Under the pieces are notes generated by a model. The model was not told where the DNA came from and did not search any database. It saw only the letters and a list, made by a program, of their open reading frames with translations. Shown here piece after piece: positions 1 through 12,059 of a stretch of 64,000 nt of DNA (the stretch's first letter is position 1; each line of letters begins with the position of its first letter). The position numbers and the translations under genes were made by a program. Origin of the DNA: Ryuthela nishihirai (taxonomy: Eukaryota; Arthropoda; Arachnida; Araneae; Heptathelidae); the NCBI GenBank assembly GCA_038380435.1, contig JAWZYU010000034.1, positions 19,075,404 to 19,139,403 on the forward strand. Reading direction: 5' to 3'.

Positions 1-2312
1 TATATTAATTAACAGCAAATGGGCTAGTTCTGTTAGAAATACCAGGGCATATAGGGGAGCTGAAATTGGATCTGACCATTACCTTGTTAAAAGTGTCTTG
101 CAACTTAAACTTAAAAAGTGTTGTGCTAGGGTTAAAAAATTTACCTTTAATACTGATGCTCTGAAAGACCCAGTTATAGCCAACGCTTACCATGACAGGT
201 TACTTAGTCATTATGACAGTCATGGTATGCTTACTACTGATGTTGAGGAAGAATGGGATCATTTTAAACAGGCTTTTTTGGACACTAACAGTACTCTATT
301 AGGAAAAAAGGAAGAAGAAACTATTAGAAGAGAAAACTATTAGAAGAGTCAGAATTATTTAAGTGATAAGGCAATTGAGCTTATTTCTGAAAGAAGGAAC
401 TGCAGGAATGTCCTTAATCAGTACCCTACTAGTCCTAATAGAAAAGATTACGGAGAGCTTAATAAACGTGTAAAGGATCAGTTAGCTACTGATAAAAATC
501 TTTGGCTTGATAGCTTGGCTGACAAAGCTGAGGAAACAGTTAGGCAGCACAACAGCAGAGAGCTGTACAAGATAGTTAATGTTTTATGTGGTAGAAAACG
601 GACAGGCATACAAGGATTGAAGGATAAACAAGGTAAGGTTATAGAAGGTGAGGATTCTGTCATGGCTAGGTGGGCTGAGCATTTCAGTGATGTTCTAAAC
701 AATGTGGTTAGTTCTACTCCCATTGTTTGTAATGATGATAGATGCATTGGCAGCTTTAATGTTGGCCCTATAACACAATCTGAAGTTAGTTTCGCTATCT
801 CTAAACTGAAACATCATAAATCCCCAGGGGTGGATGAAATTACTACAGAAATGCTCAGAGCTGGGAATGTTTTGGTTACCACTTGGATGACTGAAATTTT
901 GAATAACTTTTATGATAAAGGCATGGTTCCTAAAGATTTTACCAGAGCTATTATTATCCCTATTTTCAAAAAAGGTGATCGCAGTTGTTGTGATAACTAT
1001 AGGGGTATCAGCTTACTCTCTGTTCCAGGTAAAGTTCTTTCCATGATTGTGATTAATAGAATTAAGAATCTGGTTGACAGGCAATTGCGTGATGAGCAAT
1101 GTGGATTCAGAAGTGGTAGGGGATGTGTAGATCAGATATTTTCACTTAGGCAGATTCTTGAGAAATGTTTAGAGTTTCAGAAACCTTTGGTTGCTAGCTT
1201 TGTTGATTTCAAAAAGGCTTTCAACTCTGTTGATCGTCATAATTTGTGGTTGATTGTGAGATCATATGGTATACCAGACAAGTTAGTTAACATAATGAAA
1301 GCTCTTTATAATAACACTGAGTCATGTGTGAGAGTTGGTAAGTCTTGTAGCAATTGGTTTAGCATTACGTCTGGTGTTCGACAAGGGTGCATTTTGTCTC
1401 CTTTTCTCTTTAGTTTGGTTGTTGATTATGTTATGCGAAATTCACTTCGAGGGAAAGATTTTGGCCTTAAATGGGCTGGAGATAGGAAAATTTCTGATTT
1501 AGATTCTGCTGATGATTTAGCCCTTTTGGCAAATGATGTTGATGAGATGAACTCTTTCATTCGAGCTGTTGATGAGACTGGTAGTAGAGTAGGTTTGGTT
1601 ATAAACAGAGAGAAAACTAAAGTGATGAAAATTGGTCAGGCAGGTTGTGATTCAGTTAATCTGAATGGTTGCAGTCTTGAGCAGGTGTCACAGTTTAATT
1701 ATCTTGGGAGCTATGTAACTGATACTGGTGATGTGCGGCATGAGATTAACAGACGAAAAGGTATTGCTGCCGGGACTTTTAAGAATCTATGGAGATTGTG
1801 GAGAAATAGGCGTATACACCTAAAGACTAAAATTAGACTGTATAATAGTTTGGTTCTTTCTAGGGTTAGTTATGGTAGTGAAACTTGGACGCTGTGTAAA
1901 CAAGATAACAGGAAACTAGATGCTTTTGATTCTAGATGCTTACGCAGTATCTTGGGTATTAGGTGGTTTAACTTTGTAACTAATGATGAGGTTAGGCAAA
2001 GGAGTCTGCAACCTCCTTTAAGCAGCATATTGTGCAGAGAGAGACTCCGCTGGTTTGGCCATGTTGCCCGTATGGATAATTATAGATTGATGAATAGGGT
2101 TATGAACAGTGTGCCTAAAGGCCTCAGAAGGAGGGGGAGGCCTAGGATGCGGTGGGCAGACAATGTCAAACAGGACCTTGTTAGAATTGGTGTGCAGTGG
2201 CCAGATGCAGCAGATGTAGCTCAGGACAGATATGCTTGGAGAATTAAACTGCGTGGTCTGGTTGGACCTCCGTAGCCCATGGCTGCTTGAGGATGAAGAT
2301 GATGATGATGAT
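1..2312 (+). mobile_element. RTE-type LINE, copy A (5' end outside window)
   Basis: The last 2.3 kb of a non-LTR retrotransposon whose 5' part lies before the window. It ends about 35 bp after the stop codon in a GAT-type trinucleotide run. A very short 3' UTR ending in a short tandem repeat, and a single ORF with endonuclease followed by reverse transcriptase, are typical of the RTE clade. It is a diverged relative of copies B (44.0-47.4 kb) and C (49.8-53.1 kb), with many substitutions against both. A SINE-like sequence on the opposite strand starts directly after the tail. Confidence 0.9.
2..2275 (+). pseudogene. RTE LINE endonuclease-reverse transcriptase, copy A, broken
   Basis: One reading frame carries the end of an apurinic-type endonuclease (SDHYLV, the catalytic Ser-Asp-His motif, near position 75) and then a full reverse transcriptase. 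RT landmarks are the NYRGISLL block, GFRSGRGC, motif A (FVDFKKAF), VRQGC, and the region after RT ending RRRGRPRMRW. The frame is interrupted by a TAG at 341-343, next to a short direct duplication of a purine-rich stretch. The RT active-site box, YADD in copies B and C, reads SADD here (about 1504-1515), and the second Asp of AFDSV is Asn. These changes and the stop mark it as dead. In life the enzyme would nick target DNA and copy its RNA into the site. Confidence 0.88.
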
Positions 2313-2330
2313 TTCCCCCATCATACACTA

Positions 2331-2446
2331 AAAATAAATAAATAAATAACCTCTCAAGCAGCTGCTTGTACAGAGGTCTGACAGGAGCCTGTCAATTTAT
2401 ACGCCATAGCAGGAGATCCATGAGGATGGCGGGACCTCAGCAGAAA
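2331..2446 (-). mobile_element. SINE 3' part
   Basis: On the minus strand this reads as the body and A/T-rich tail of the SINE whose fuller copy lies at 48,601-48,795. It contains the blocks GACAGGCTCCTGTCAGACCT and AGCAGCTGCTTGAG and ends in repeated TTTA. The tRNA-like head is missing, as expected of a 5'-truncated copy. Confidence 0.7.
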
Positions 2447-2469
2447 ACAAACATTAACATCCATAATTA

Positions 2470-3957
2470 AAACTTTTAAGGAGTGAAAAAGTAGGTAAAG
2501 AAAAAACTTTATTCTCTTTCAAAATGAGATTCCCATATGCGCCACAGGCTATATGCAATCTTCCAGTTATTATACACTTTCAGTACCCTCAGACAGTAAA
2601 ATTTTGAACTACTGTATAATTGAGAAAATAAACTATAAATATTTTAATAGTACCTGTAATGTGCAGAGAGAGTTTTTTATTTATCTCTTAAAGCAGAAAA
2701 GTTGCATTTTACCAACTGGACAAATTATTAATTATATTAGTGTAAACCACTTGACCATTACACTCTATGACCATAAATTTAAGTTTCAAGCAAAAATGGA
2801 TCGTTTGCAAGATTTATTTAAAGATTTGGTATTTTCCAGCTTTTTTCCGCCGCTAGATGTCGCCTTTCAAGATTTTTCATACCGCCTTTGGCACTCTCTA
2901 ACACTGGAAATTTTACTGATGTGGATTTGAAAAATGCAAATATTAATATTCTTGTGGAAAAAAATTTCGCCAACATACGGAGTTCGAACCAGCATCTCTC
3001 CAGAAACATGTCAGAGTATTCTAACCTGTTGAACTAACGCAGGTTTTTTCACAAAAAACATTCATTGATTTATAGAGGTTTAAACATCTACATGTAATGC
3101 TGAGATTATCAAATATTGTTTAAATCATTAATATTTTGTTAGTGCCTGTAAAACAAAAAAAAATATTTATATTGTTTCGTTTATCTCTTAAAAAGTTTCA
3201 TTTTCGCACACCCTTTTGACTAAGACAGCAACGCTTTGTTGCCATTGTAAACCATCTGACCGTAACACTCTGCTCCCAAAATTTCCGATTTCTATTGTAA
3301 ATAGTTTGTTTGCAATATTCGTTTGAAATTTTAGCATTTTCATTCTTTTTCCACGGCTAGAGGACGCCATTAAAGCTATTGAAATTTTTCAAAATTTAAA
3401 ATCGTAATACTTGTTCGACATTTATTCAACCCAAAAAGAACTTTTCATTTAACTCTAAAAGTAAAAAAGTTGATTGTCTCTAGATGGATAGGAAAAAGGT
3501 GGGACAGGTGGAAAGACAGATGGACAGACAACAGTTAACAGAGAGACGGACAGACAGATGAACAAATACTAGAATAGGCAGACGACAAAGTGAAAACTTT
3601 AGCTGGTTTTTCAAACGAACCTTAAAAGAAATTATTTGTTGGTTTTCAGTGTGCTCGTTTCACTTTTGCAGCCGATTGCCATCTTCTGATGGAGTTTCTC
3701 GGGAAAAAATATTCATTAATTTTTTTCTTTGAGTGAAATTTTTACATCCAAATGCAGCGCAATGAGGCATTCATAAAATATGATAGCTTTTATAGACAAA
3801 AAAAGTGGTAGAAATGTATAAAACTACAACGACTGAGAAGTTTTAACTTGGTACATACACTAACTAATAGGCTTTCATCTCACAGAACGACAAAACATGG
3901 CGTCCATAAACCAGGTGACTCAATCAACCAATGGCAGTGAATCACTGAGATAGCCCG
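2470..3957. repeat. compound interspersed repeat, copy 1
   Basis: Noncoding sequence repeated in the same orientation at 8,568-10,116, and in part inverted at 6,810-8,455. Inside are two diverged sub-repeats about 500 bp apart (around 2,640-2,900 and 3,180-3,400). Each has a block near TTTCGTTTATCTCTTAAA, a block on the pattern GTAAACCA..TGACC..AACACTCT, and a block of the kind CCGCTAGA.GTCGCC. The right part holds a THAP-like exon on the minus strand and the 18-mer ACGACAAAACATGGCGTC at 3,889-3,906, whose reverse complement is at about 7,307-7,324. It may be the remains of a DNA transposon with long, internally repeated ends; the family is not identified. Confidence 0.6.
3660..3770 (-). pseudogene. 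THAP zinc-finger N-terminus, remnant
   Basis: From ATG at 3,768-3,770 the minus strand reads MPHCAAFGCKNFTQ and continues to a stop after 36 codons. Met-Pro-x-Cys-x4-Cys followed by Lys-Asn is how THAP (C2CH) DNA-binding domains begin in P-element transposases and in host proteins derived from them. The second Cys-x2-His pair and the AVPTF box are not found downstream, so only the first part remains. A diverged copy lies at 9,840-9,950. It could come from a P-superfamily transposase or a THAP host gene; the repeat context favours a transposon. Confidence 0.55.
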
Positions 3958-3984
3958 CCTCTAACTATACACATACACACCAGC

Positions 3985-5790
3985 ATACTCTACAAATTAC
4001 ATCAACTAGGCTTCACAGGAAACATTTTTGAATTTTTTAAAAATTTCCTCACACGCAGAAAAATTAAAGTCAAGCTGCGGACTACCCTATCTGACCCACA
4101 TAAACTCAACAGAGGATTATCACAGGACAGTGTGGTTTCCCCCACATTATTCAACATCTTACTACATGACCTCCCAACTATTTCCAACAATAAACTCACA
4201 TGCTCCATCTTTGCAGATGGTATAGTGCTCTGGACCTTTGGAACTAACATCGACAGCATACAAACCACATTACAAAATGCAGTCAATCAGGTTCTTGACT
4301 TTACTACAAAATGGGGACTTGCCATCTCAGCACCTAAATCTGCGGTCTTACCCATTACACGTAAACACTTACCTACCAATTCACCAAATATTACAATTGA
4401 CAGTTGCACCATTCCCACTGTCACCCATTACAAATATTTAGGGCTAACAATTGACCATAAGCTTACCTGGAAATAACACATTAATAACATAAAATCCACA
4501 TGCATTGGAGCATACAACATGTTAAATTCCATCACAAGAGTGTCATGGGGGACCAGCGATAAAGTAATGCTTACTTTCATCAAAGCATTTATCAACTCTA
4601 GACTAGAGTATGGCCTCCCAGCACTCAACACTGCTTCAAACGCACAAATCAATAAAATTGAAACTATGCAAACACGTTCCATCAGACTTGCCCTGGGTCT
4701 TAAAGCTGGCTGCCCAAACCTCGCCACTTGGGCAGAAGCTAACATGCCACCTCTAACAATCAAAAGACACCTCCTCACATGCAAACACTACATCAAACTT
4801 AAACACTACAATCTCACTCACCCAGCCATACTTAGAATTGAATCCACCACTAACTCTACTACCACAGCACAAATAATAAAAAAAGCCCACTTCACACCAC
4901 TTGGCAACAAATTCAACCCTATAAACCCACACAAACACTTCCCTATTGGTTACTTAAAAAACCAAACATACACCTCACTCTACCACACATCACCAAAAAA
5001 AAAGCTCACCTCCCCATTGAACTAAAAATTGCTGCAGACAACTTAACCACACAACTATCAGACACTGACCACACTATTTACACTGATGGATCTCATATTC
5101 CACACACCACCTCTGGCTCTGCTGCTTTTTACACCCCTTCCACCAAATTCTCTTATGTTATAAAATTAAATCATGCTGAAAATAGCACCTCTTCAGAGCT
5201 AGCAGCAATACATATTGCATTAGGCTGGGCCACCCACCTCAACAAACAACATATTAACATTATCACAGACTCAAGGCCTGCATTACAACTCATTAACACC
5301 CTAACAGTAGATCCATCACAGAACCATTCCCTTTTCCGCATACAAAACATAGCACACAACATTATGGACAAGGGAAACACCCTAACGTTTTACTGGATTC
5401 CATCCCATTGCAACATCATCCATAATGAGACTGTTGACTCACTTGCTAAACAAGGCCTCACACTCACAACCCCAAATTACCACACTGTCACTACATGCAA
5501 ACATCACATAAGAGAATACACAAAACGTTTTTATCACACATGGACCCAGAATTGGGTACAACACAATGCAGATAAAAACACATTCAGAGCCACAATAGCA
5601 TCCTCTCCAAACACACTACATCTTAACTACCTATCAAGAAGGGCCCAAACAGCAATACACTGACTCCGAACTGGCAGAGCGAACATCAACAAAGACTTAT
5701 TTATGATTAGAAAAATACATACTGCACTCTGCCCAAACTGCCAAGTGATAGAGGATATCCCCCACTACCTACTACACTCTCAAATATAGA
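3985..5790 (+). pseudogene. LINE ORF2 remnant: RT C-part, RNase H, CCHC
   Basis: The first segment reads LNRGLSQDSVVSPTLFN, an RT motif, then IFADGIVLW, where the usual FADD or YADD box has Gly in place of the second Asp, then HYKYLGLTID. A stop at about 4,474 breaks the frame. After 5,010 another frame gives an RNase H domain with its acidic residues in context (YTDGSH, SSELAAI, ITDSRPAL, and WIPSHCNIIHNETVDSLAKQ). Near 5,720-5,780 is a Cys-x2-Cys-x7-His motif before LLH. The enzyme would have copied its RNA and removed the template. It is inactive now because of the stops and the altered active site. Confidence 0.8.
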
Positions 5791-6236
5791 ACACACAAAG
5801 ACACACCCTCTATCACAAACTTGCTACACTTGGAGTCACCATATTCACCCTACAGACCATCCTAAACCCCACCCATACAAAGGCAAAATCACATTTCAGG
5901 GCCCTGGCCCACTTCATACAAAGTACTGGCAAAATCCTTTAACCTTCCAACTTCCTGCAGACTCTCCATCTCAATATGTGAAATATGACTCTCCTCCCTG
6001 CAGACACCTCCTACACAAAAGATCCGTTGGACACCAAAAGATCCAGATGCCAAAAAAGATCCAGTACACGGACAAAAAAGAAGCATTTTGGACACATTAC
6101 TGCATCACCTTATTTCCCCAGTGCAATTGTATTGATGTTTTCAAAAAAATATATATACATAATTATACTCTGTAACAATAGACTACAACTCCTAAAGTAC
6201 CCTTTTTCAAAAATGATTACTAGTGGTGGCAAACCA

Positions 6237-6420
6237 TCTGCCTGACCGGTTTTCATCACTTTAGTTTTCTCTCTGTTTACAACCAAACCTACTATACTAC
6301 CAGTCTCATCAACAGCTCGAATGCAAGAGTTCATCTCATGAACATCATTTGCCAAAAGAGCTAAATCATCAGCATATTCTAAATCAGAAATTTAAAGATC
6401 TGCCGACCATTTTAGGCCAT
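6237..6420 (-). mobile_element. RTE LINE fragment nested in the RNase H LINE
   Basis: On the minus strand this 184-bp piece encodes a segment just after the RT active site (LANDVHEMNS, VNREKTKVMK). It matches the same segment of RTE copies A-C but is more diverged. It has no 3' end or tail of its own, so it is a fragment and not a standard 5'-truncated insertion. It may have arrived by repair or recombination. Confidence 0.75.
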
Positions 6421-6809
6421 CCTTAATTGTAAGAGATTCGGGGCGATTTTGAATATTTACCTTGCACCCTTCTTGCCAACTTCCGGCCAACATGGGCCAC
6501 ACAGTGATCACACACGCTACTTTTCACTCCCAGAAAAATTTTACTCCAAACCTATCCCCTCCCCACCCCCTTGCCACAAAACTAGGATGCAGCACTTACT
6601 TGGCACGAAACTTCAACCACCTCCATTATTAGGTGACCTGCGGCCAAAAGCCTATCGCCAACATATAGGGTCGCTAGCACTGCACTGGTCCCTACTTTTG
6701 ACGCACACAAAAAAAACTTTTTCTCATGGACCAGATGATAAAGGGGCCAAGGTCCCTTTTACAAAATGGTCCAGTTTTTAAAGAAGGATGTTAGACTCTA
6801 ACTATACAG

Positions 6810-8455
6810 GACCTCTACTGGACCCAGAAACTATCGGTCAGTAGAGTCAAAGTGGGTGTCAAAGTGGGTTACGGAGTGTTAAATTCGATTTTATTTGTGT
6901 ATTATATTAGATTTGGGGGGATTAACAGTGTAAAATAAAGAATGTAGGGTTATTTGAATAGTTGCACTTAAAATTTTATTTTAGTTTAAAAATATATCTT
7001 ATACATGTTTTTCGCAAGCTTTTTATCATAATGACATAGTTAGAAATTCATTTGTTTTCATTGTTTCAAAATTTCAAATGGCAAGATCTACTTTTGAAAT
7101 TATTATTTCATCGTTGATTCACGCTCCATTTATTTTACTATTTCAGTCATATAACCAACGACCTAGAATACATAGACTTCTTATATGGCGGACATTGTGA
7201 GACAATTTGAAAGCTTCAGCGGCCATGTTCATTTAGAGCTAGAGGCCCTATATAGGTAGAGGTAGAGGCTCTATATAGGTAGAGGTTGGCCATCTCAAAA
7301 TTTGACGCCATGTTTTGTCGTCGCTCGGATTGTTTATCGTGGATAACTGAATGGTATTGCACGAATTCTTATGGATTCTGGAAAAGGTAGGGTAATATTT
7401 GATACGGATTTCAGTGTTCATGATTGGAAGCACTTTACAAAACGGCTAAAAAAAAGGAAAAGTAAATTTTACGTTTTTTTTTTGTAAATAAAAGATATAA
7501 TTTCGTTTTGTTGTCTTGTCGGTCTGCAGACATCGAACTTTTTTGTTTATACAGATAAATGAATAAAAAAATTTGTGTTAGACAACAATTAATGATATAT
7601 TGCGATTTGCATTTTTCGAATTTCCCAAAAGTTATAACTGCGCCTTCTAAAGATGGAAAATTTTGAAAATTCCGAAATATCAAACGAATATTCCAAACGA
7701 TGTAGTTATGTTACAAGTTTAACACTTTGGTGTTGAAATGTGCAAGTTACGAAGTTACAATTGGCAACAATCACTTGACCCTTTACACCCAGGGGGGATG
7801 TGAATGCAACTTTTTTCTTTTGTTTTTACAGAAAAGTGTATGTTTTTAGAGATAAATTAAAAATTCTTTTTGGGTTCGTCAGGTATTTGTGAAATATTAC
7901 ATTTGCATTTTGCAAATTTCCTAAAAGCTGAAACTGCGCCATCTAACGGGGGAAAAATTCGAAAAAAAAACAAAAAATTTAAAACGAATATTGAAAATGA
8001 TGTAGTTATGCTAGAAATTCGAAATTTTGGACGTGGAATGTGACAGTCTTGAGAATTCCATTGACAACATTGAGTTGACCCTAAGCCCCAGGTGGGGAAG
8101 AAACGGAATGGTTTTGTTTTAAGAGATAATTGGAAATCTATTTTTAGTTGGTTACTAATGAAATGTAATTCCCATTTTCAAAGGTAGTTTTAATTTATGT
8201 CATTAGAAATCACTAAATATTGAAACTGCAAAACACTTAATGAATGTTTCAAGTGATTTCTTTATGGTAGAAATTTCGGCAGTAGAGTTCTGTTATGGTA
8301 GAAATTCTACTGACAGCAATGATCTGCCCACTATTTTCAGAGGAGCAAGAGAAAAGCAATTTTCTAAATTTAAGAAATAAAAGAATAATACTTTTTATGT
8401 TTTATAATTACTAATAACATACTAATATATGCATTTCCCATATCATATATTGAAA
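6810..8455. repeat. inverted, diverged copies of the compound repeat
   Basis: No gene. Two diverged tandem units of about 300 bp (around 7,600-7,800 and 7,900-8,110) and a weaker third (8,190-8,370) share blocks such as AACTGCGCC.TCTAA and GATGTAGTTATG. They are reverse-complement relatives of the sub-repeats at 2.6-3.5 and 8.8-9.6 kb, so the LINE at 4-6.8 kb sits between inverted flanks. The segment 7,151-7,176 is a reverse-complement match to 12,087-12,117. A short duplicated block (CTATATAGGTAGAGG) lies near 7,248-7,285. Confidence 0.5.
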
Positions 8456-8460
8456 AAAAT

Positions 8461-8567
8461 AGATAAATAACTTCTCAAGCAGCTGCTTATACAGAGGTCT
8501 GATTGGAACCTGTCAGTTTATATGCCATAGTAGAAGATCCATGAGGATGGCGGGACCTCAGCAGAAA
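8461..8567 (-). mobile_element. SINE 3' part
   Basis: Same SINE tail and body as at 2,331-2,446, in the same orientation and at the same edge of the compound repeat. It therefore probably belongs to the duplicated unit rather than being an independent insertion. Confidence 0.65.
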
Positions 8568-8683
8568 AACTACACGAACATCTATAATTAAAACTTTTAA
8601 AGTGTGAAAAAGTAGGCAAAGGAAGAACTTCATTCTCTTTGTAAATGAGATTCCCATATGTGCCAGAGGCGATATGCGTTCTT

Positions 8684-8718
8684 CTAGTTGTTTCACACTG
8701 AAAGTGTGAAACAACTAG
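8684..8718. other. perfect hairpin, 16-bp arms
   Basis: CTAGTTGTTTCACACT is followed by a 3-base loop and its exact reverse complement. The matching place in copy 1 of the repeat (about 2,562-2,595) has no such palindrome, so it arose after duplication, probably by template switching. Confidence 0.85.
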
Positions 8719-9526
8719 ACAGTGGAAAACTGACAGTGGAAATTTGGACTACTGTATAATGGAGAAAATAAACTATCAATATTTTATTAGTACCTGTAAT
8801 GTGCAAAAAAAAGTTTTTCATTCATCTCTTAAATAGAAAAGTTGCCTTTGGCCAAAGGACAAATCATTACTATTAGGGTAAACCACTTGATCATAACACT
8901 GTATGACCAAAAACTTAAGTTTCTAGCAAAATTAGATCGTTTGCAATATTTATTTAAAGATTTGGTATTTTCCAGCTTCTTCCGCCACTAGAGGTCGCCT
9001 TTCGAGTTTTTATTTACCGCCTTTAATACTCTCTAACACTGGAAATTGCAGCTGATGGGGAATCGAAAGATGCAAATATTAATATTTTTGTGGAAAAAAA
9101 TTCGTTGACATATGGGTTTCGAACCTGCAGCTCTCCAGCAATATGCCAGAACATTCTACCCTGTTGAACTAAAGTTGAACTTTGTTTTCACCAAGAACAT
9201 TTATTTATAGACGTTTAAACGTCTACAGGTAATGCTGAAATTATGAAATATTCTTTAAATCATTAATATTTTGTTAGTATCTGTAAAACAAAAAACAAAA
9301 AACTTGTTTCGTTTATCTCTTAAAAACAGTTTCATTTTCGCACTCCCCTTTTGGTTAAGATGCAAAAACCTGTTGCCGTTGTAAACTTTCTGACCATAAC
9401 ACTCTACTACCAAAATTTCAGGTTTCCAGTGTAAATAGTTTGCTTGTAATATTCGTTTGAAATTTTAGCATTTTCCATCATTTCCCACCGCTGGAGGGCG
9501 CTATTAAAACTATGGAAAATTTTCAA

Positions 9527-9624
9527 AAATGAATAATTCTTTTTGGGTTGAATACGTGTCAACGAAAATTGTGAAATCACAATTTTTGTTGACACCTATT
9601 CAACCCAAAAATAATTATTCATTT
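9527..9624. other. near-perfect 98-bp palindrome
   Basis: Two 48-bp arms (9,527-9,574 and 9,577-9,624) separated by 2 bases, matching at 45 of 48 positions by my count. The second arm is the original repeat sequence (compare about 3,405-3,450). The first appears to be its inverted duplicate. Confidence 0.85.
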
Positions 9625-9839
9625 AGATCTAGAAGTAAAAAAAAATGAATGGCTATAGACGGAGAGACAGGTGGAAAGTCAGATGGACAGACAACAGTTA
9701 ACAGAGAGATGGACAGACAGACGAACAAATACTGGCATAGGCAGAGGACAAAGAGAAAACATTAGATCGTTTTTCAAACGAACCTTAAAAAATTAGTTGT
9801 TGGTTTTCAGTTAGCTCGTTTCACTTTTGAAGCCGTTTG

Positions 9840-9950
9840 CTATCTTTGTGCAAAACGGCTGCAAAGCATCTTTGTTTCTCGGGGTAAAATATTCATTAAA
9901 TTAATTCTTTCAGTGAAATTTTTACACCCAAATGCAGCGCAGTGAGGTAT
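9840..9950 (-). pseudogene. THAP zinc-finger N-terminus, second remnant
   Basis: Diverged copy of the THAP start at 3,660-3,770. It reads PHCAAFGCKNFTER with ATA in place of the start ATG, and runs to a stop after 36 codons. The Cys-x4-Cys pair is kept and the second metal-binding half is absent. It is surely inactive. Confidence 0.5.
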
Positions 9951-10116
9951 TCATAAAATATAACAACTTTTATAGACAAAAAACTTGGTAGAAATATATA
10001 AAACTATAACAACTGAGAAGTTTGAACTTGGTACATACACTAACTCATAACTTTCGTCTCATGGTACGACAAAACATGGCGTCCATAAACCACCAATGGC
10101 AGTGAACCACTGAGAT

Positions 10117-10749
10117 GCACAGCATCAACAAACATACATACAACCTATCACAAAATTACTCTCTTTTCCATATTCACAGAATTTCACACAATATAATTGC
10201 CACTCAAAAAACACTAACATTCCACTGGATACCCTCTCATTGTAATTTAACCCATAATGACACTGCTGACCATCTTGCTAAACAATCTAAGCTAAACAAG
10301 GTGTAAGGAATATCCCTACACCTAATTATCACACCCCTGAGACATATAATCATCACCTAATTCAAATCAACAAACTCTTCCACTCCACATGGACACAAAA
10401 CTGGATCCAACAGGCCACTATTAAAAATACATTCAGAGCCACCATTGCTGCCATCCCACACACACTACATCTCAACTATCTATCAAGAAGAGCCCAAACA
10501 GCAATTCATCAACTACGCACTGGCAGAACAAATCTCAACAAGGACCTTTTCATGATACAAAAGGTACCATCTGCTCTTTGCACTACATGCCATGTGATAG
10601 AAGACATTCCACACTACCTTCTACACTGCACCAAACACACAATACATAGAATAACCCTCTTCCAGACACTCACCACACTGGGAACCACTTATTTCTCAGC
10701 CCACACAATTCTTGGTCCTACTCATAATAATAAAAAAAAGCCACTATAG
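10117..10749 (+). pseudogene. LINE ORF2 C-terminus: RNase H end and CCHC box
   Basis: Reads TFHWIPSHCNLTHNDTADHLA, the last RNase H block with its catalytic Asp. After a frame break it continues through NTFRATIAA and RRAQTAIHQLRTGR to CTTCHVIEDIPHYLLHC, a Cys-x2-Cys-x7-His-x4-Cys box common at the end of RNase H LINEs. It ends at a stop at 10,747-10,749. The RT domain and the rest of RNase H are gone. Confidence 0.75.
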
Positions 10750-12051
10750 GGCCTTGGCTCAATATATCAACAGCACCAGGGAGATTCCCCTAACGCCTCT
10801 CTGCCTCTCCAAAGGCCTCTTCTCCTCACTTGATCACGAGATCCTTGGGACACTATAAGATCCAGATGCCAATAAAAGATCCCCATAGGACATCAAAAGA
10901 CGCATTTTGGACAACTTATTCCATAGAAACTAAATAAATATATAGTATAAAATCATCAAAAAAAAATCAATCTAACTATCAGAAATAATGTCACATAAAG
11001 GAAAACTTTATTTCTATATTGGAAACTTTTATATTTCTCTTTAACCCAATAACTTACATGGAATCTCTCCCAGAACATAACATCTCTATACACATTATCA
11101 TACCTAATATACATATGGAATCTCACCACATCTCCCACTACCTTTTGATGGGAACCTTAAACTGCACTCCTGCCACACACCCCAAGCTCATGGCTGACCT
11201 TCCACTGGCTCTACAAAATTAAACACTGACCACCACACACTGAACACATAAATTTGATTTCCAACTCATATAACGGAGCTATATCATTTTCCTCCCATCT
11301 CCTCCAAAAAAAAATTACATTTATCATACTCCTTCCCATATATAAGCCTGTCACTGAACGTAGACTTTTCCCAATCCACCCCTGCGCAACATTTCACTGC
11401 ATGGCAGGGCAACCCAATGCTAACCTCTGGAGTTAGATAAGCTACCATAAATATTTCCTCCTTCATCTTCCTGATACAGGAGTATTACTTATCCCACCGT
11501 CTCAGCTCCCCCCCACCAAATATTTCATCCCCCTTTGATTGACTCAAATCTACCATACTGGCAACCAACCATGGCCACAACTTCAAAAAATAACATAACA
11601 TTCGCCACTCGGAAAATTATTAAAAAAATATATATATACACTAGTTCTCCCTCTATCTCTCTCCACCCCTTCCCCCCTTCACATGACATGCAACTGGTAT
11701 TTATTCTCCTTCACCCTTCAACATCAGCCTCTCCACCACTGGGCGGCCTGCGGCCTAAAGCCCAATTGCCAAAATGTACGATTGCCAGCCTTCACTGTGC
11801 GGGCCAGTCTTTGCCGTTTTCATCTGCACCCACTGCCCTTTTTGCCTATGGACCTGATGATAAGGGGGCCGAGGCCCCCTTTACAAATAGGTCCAGCTTA
11901 GAAAGAAGGATGTATAAGAAGAAGAAGAAGGCCAGCCTCTATCCGCACCCACTGCCCTTTATGCGTATGGACCTGATGATAAGTGGGCCGAGGGCCCCTT
12001 TACAAATAGGTCCAGCTTAGAAAGAAGGATGTATAAGAAGAAGAAGACCAG
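10117..12051 (+). mobile_element. RNase H-bearing LINE, copy 2
   Basis: A second, more strongly truncated member of the family at 3,972-6,795. It keeps the end of RNase H, the CCHC box and about 1.3 kb of 3' UTR, and ends in an AAG-rich tail. The flank CTCTAACTATACAGA after it is the same target sequence that follows copy 1. The 5' duplication is missing, which suggests a deletion at the left junction. Confidence 0.78.
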
Positions 12052-12058
12052 CCTCTAA
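11821..12058 (+). repeat. 119-bp tandem duplication in the LINE 3' UTR
   Basis: Two adjacent copies of the 3'-terminal segment (GACCTGATGATAAG, then TACAAATAGGTCCAGC, then GATGTATAAGAAGAAG), offset by 119 bp. Copy 1 of the LINE has only one. Confidence 0.8.
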
Positions 12059-12059
12059 C

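Larger units (their letters stand above)
3972..6795 (+). mobile_element. RNase H-bearing LINE, copy 1
   Basis: A 5'-truncated non-LTR element bounded by a 13-bp target-site duplication CTCTAACTATACA (3,959-3,971 and 6,796-6,808). It carries part of an RT domain, an RNase H domain and a CCHC box, which fits the I/R1/LOA-like group rather than RTE. Its 3' UTR is shared with copy 2 (6,590-6,790 against 11,730-12,050). It is interrupted at about 6,237-6,420 by an inverted RTE fragment. The coding part has several stops and frame changes. Confidence 0.82.
8568..10116. repeat. compound interspersed repeat, copy 2
   Basis: Colinear with 2,470-3,957 and visibly similar throughout, with many small differences. 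It includes the two sub-repeats, the GGACAGACAACAGTTAACAG block and the THAP remnant on the minus strand. Compared with copy 1 it has gained two hairpins (8,684-8,718 and 9,527-9,624). It ends at the same CACTGAGAT where LINE sequence begins in copy 1. Confidence 0.65.
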
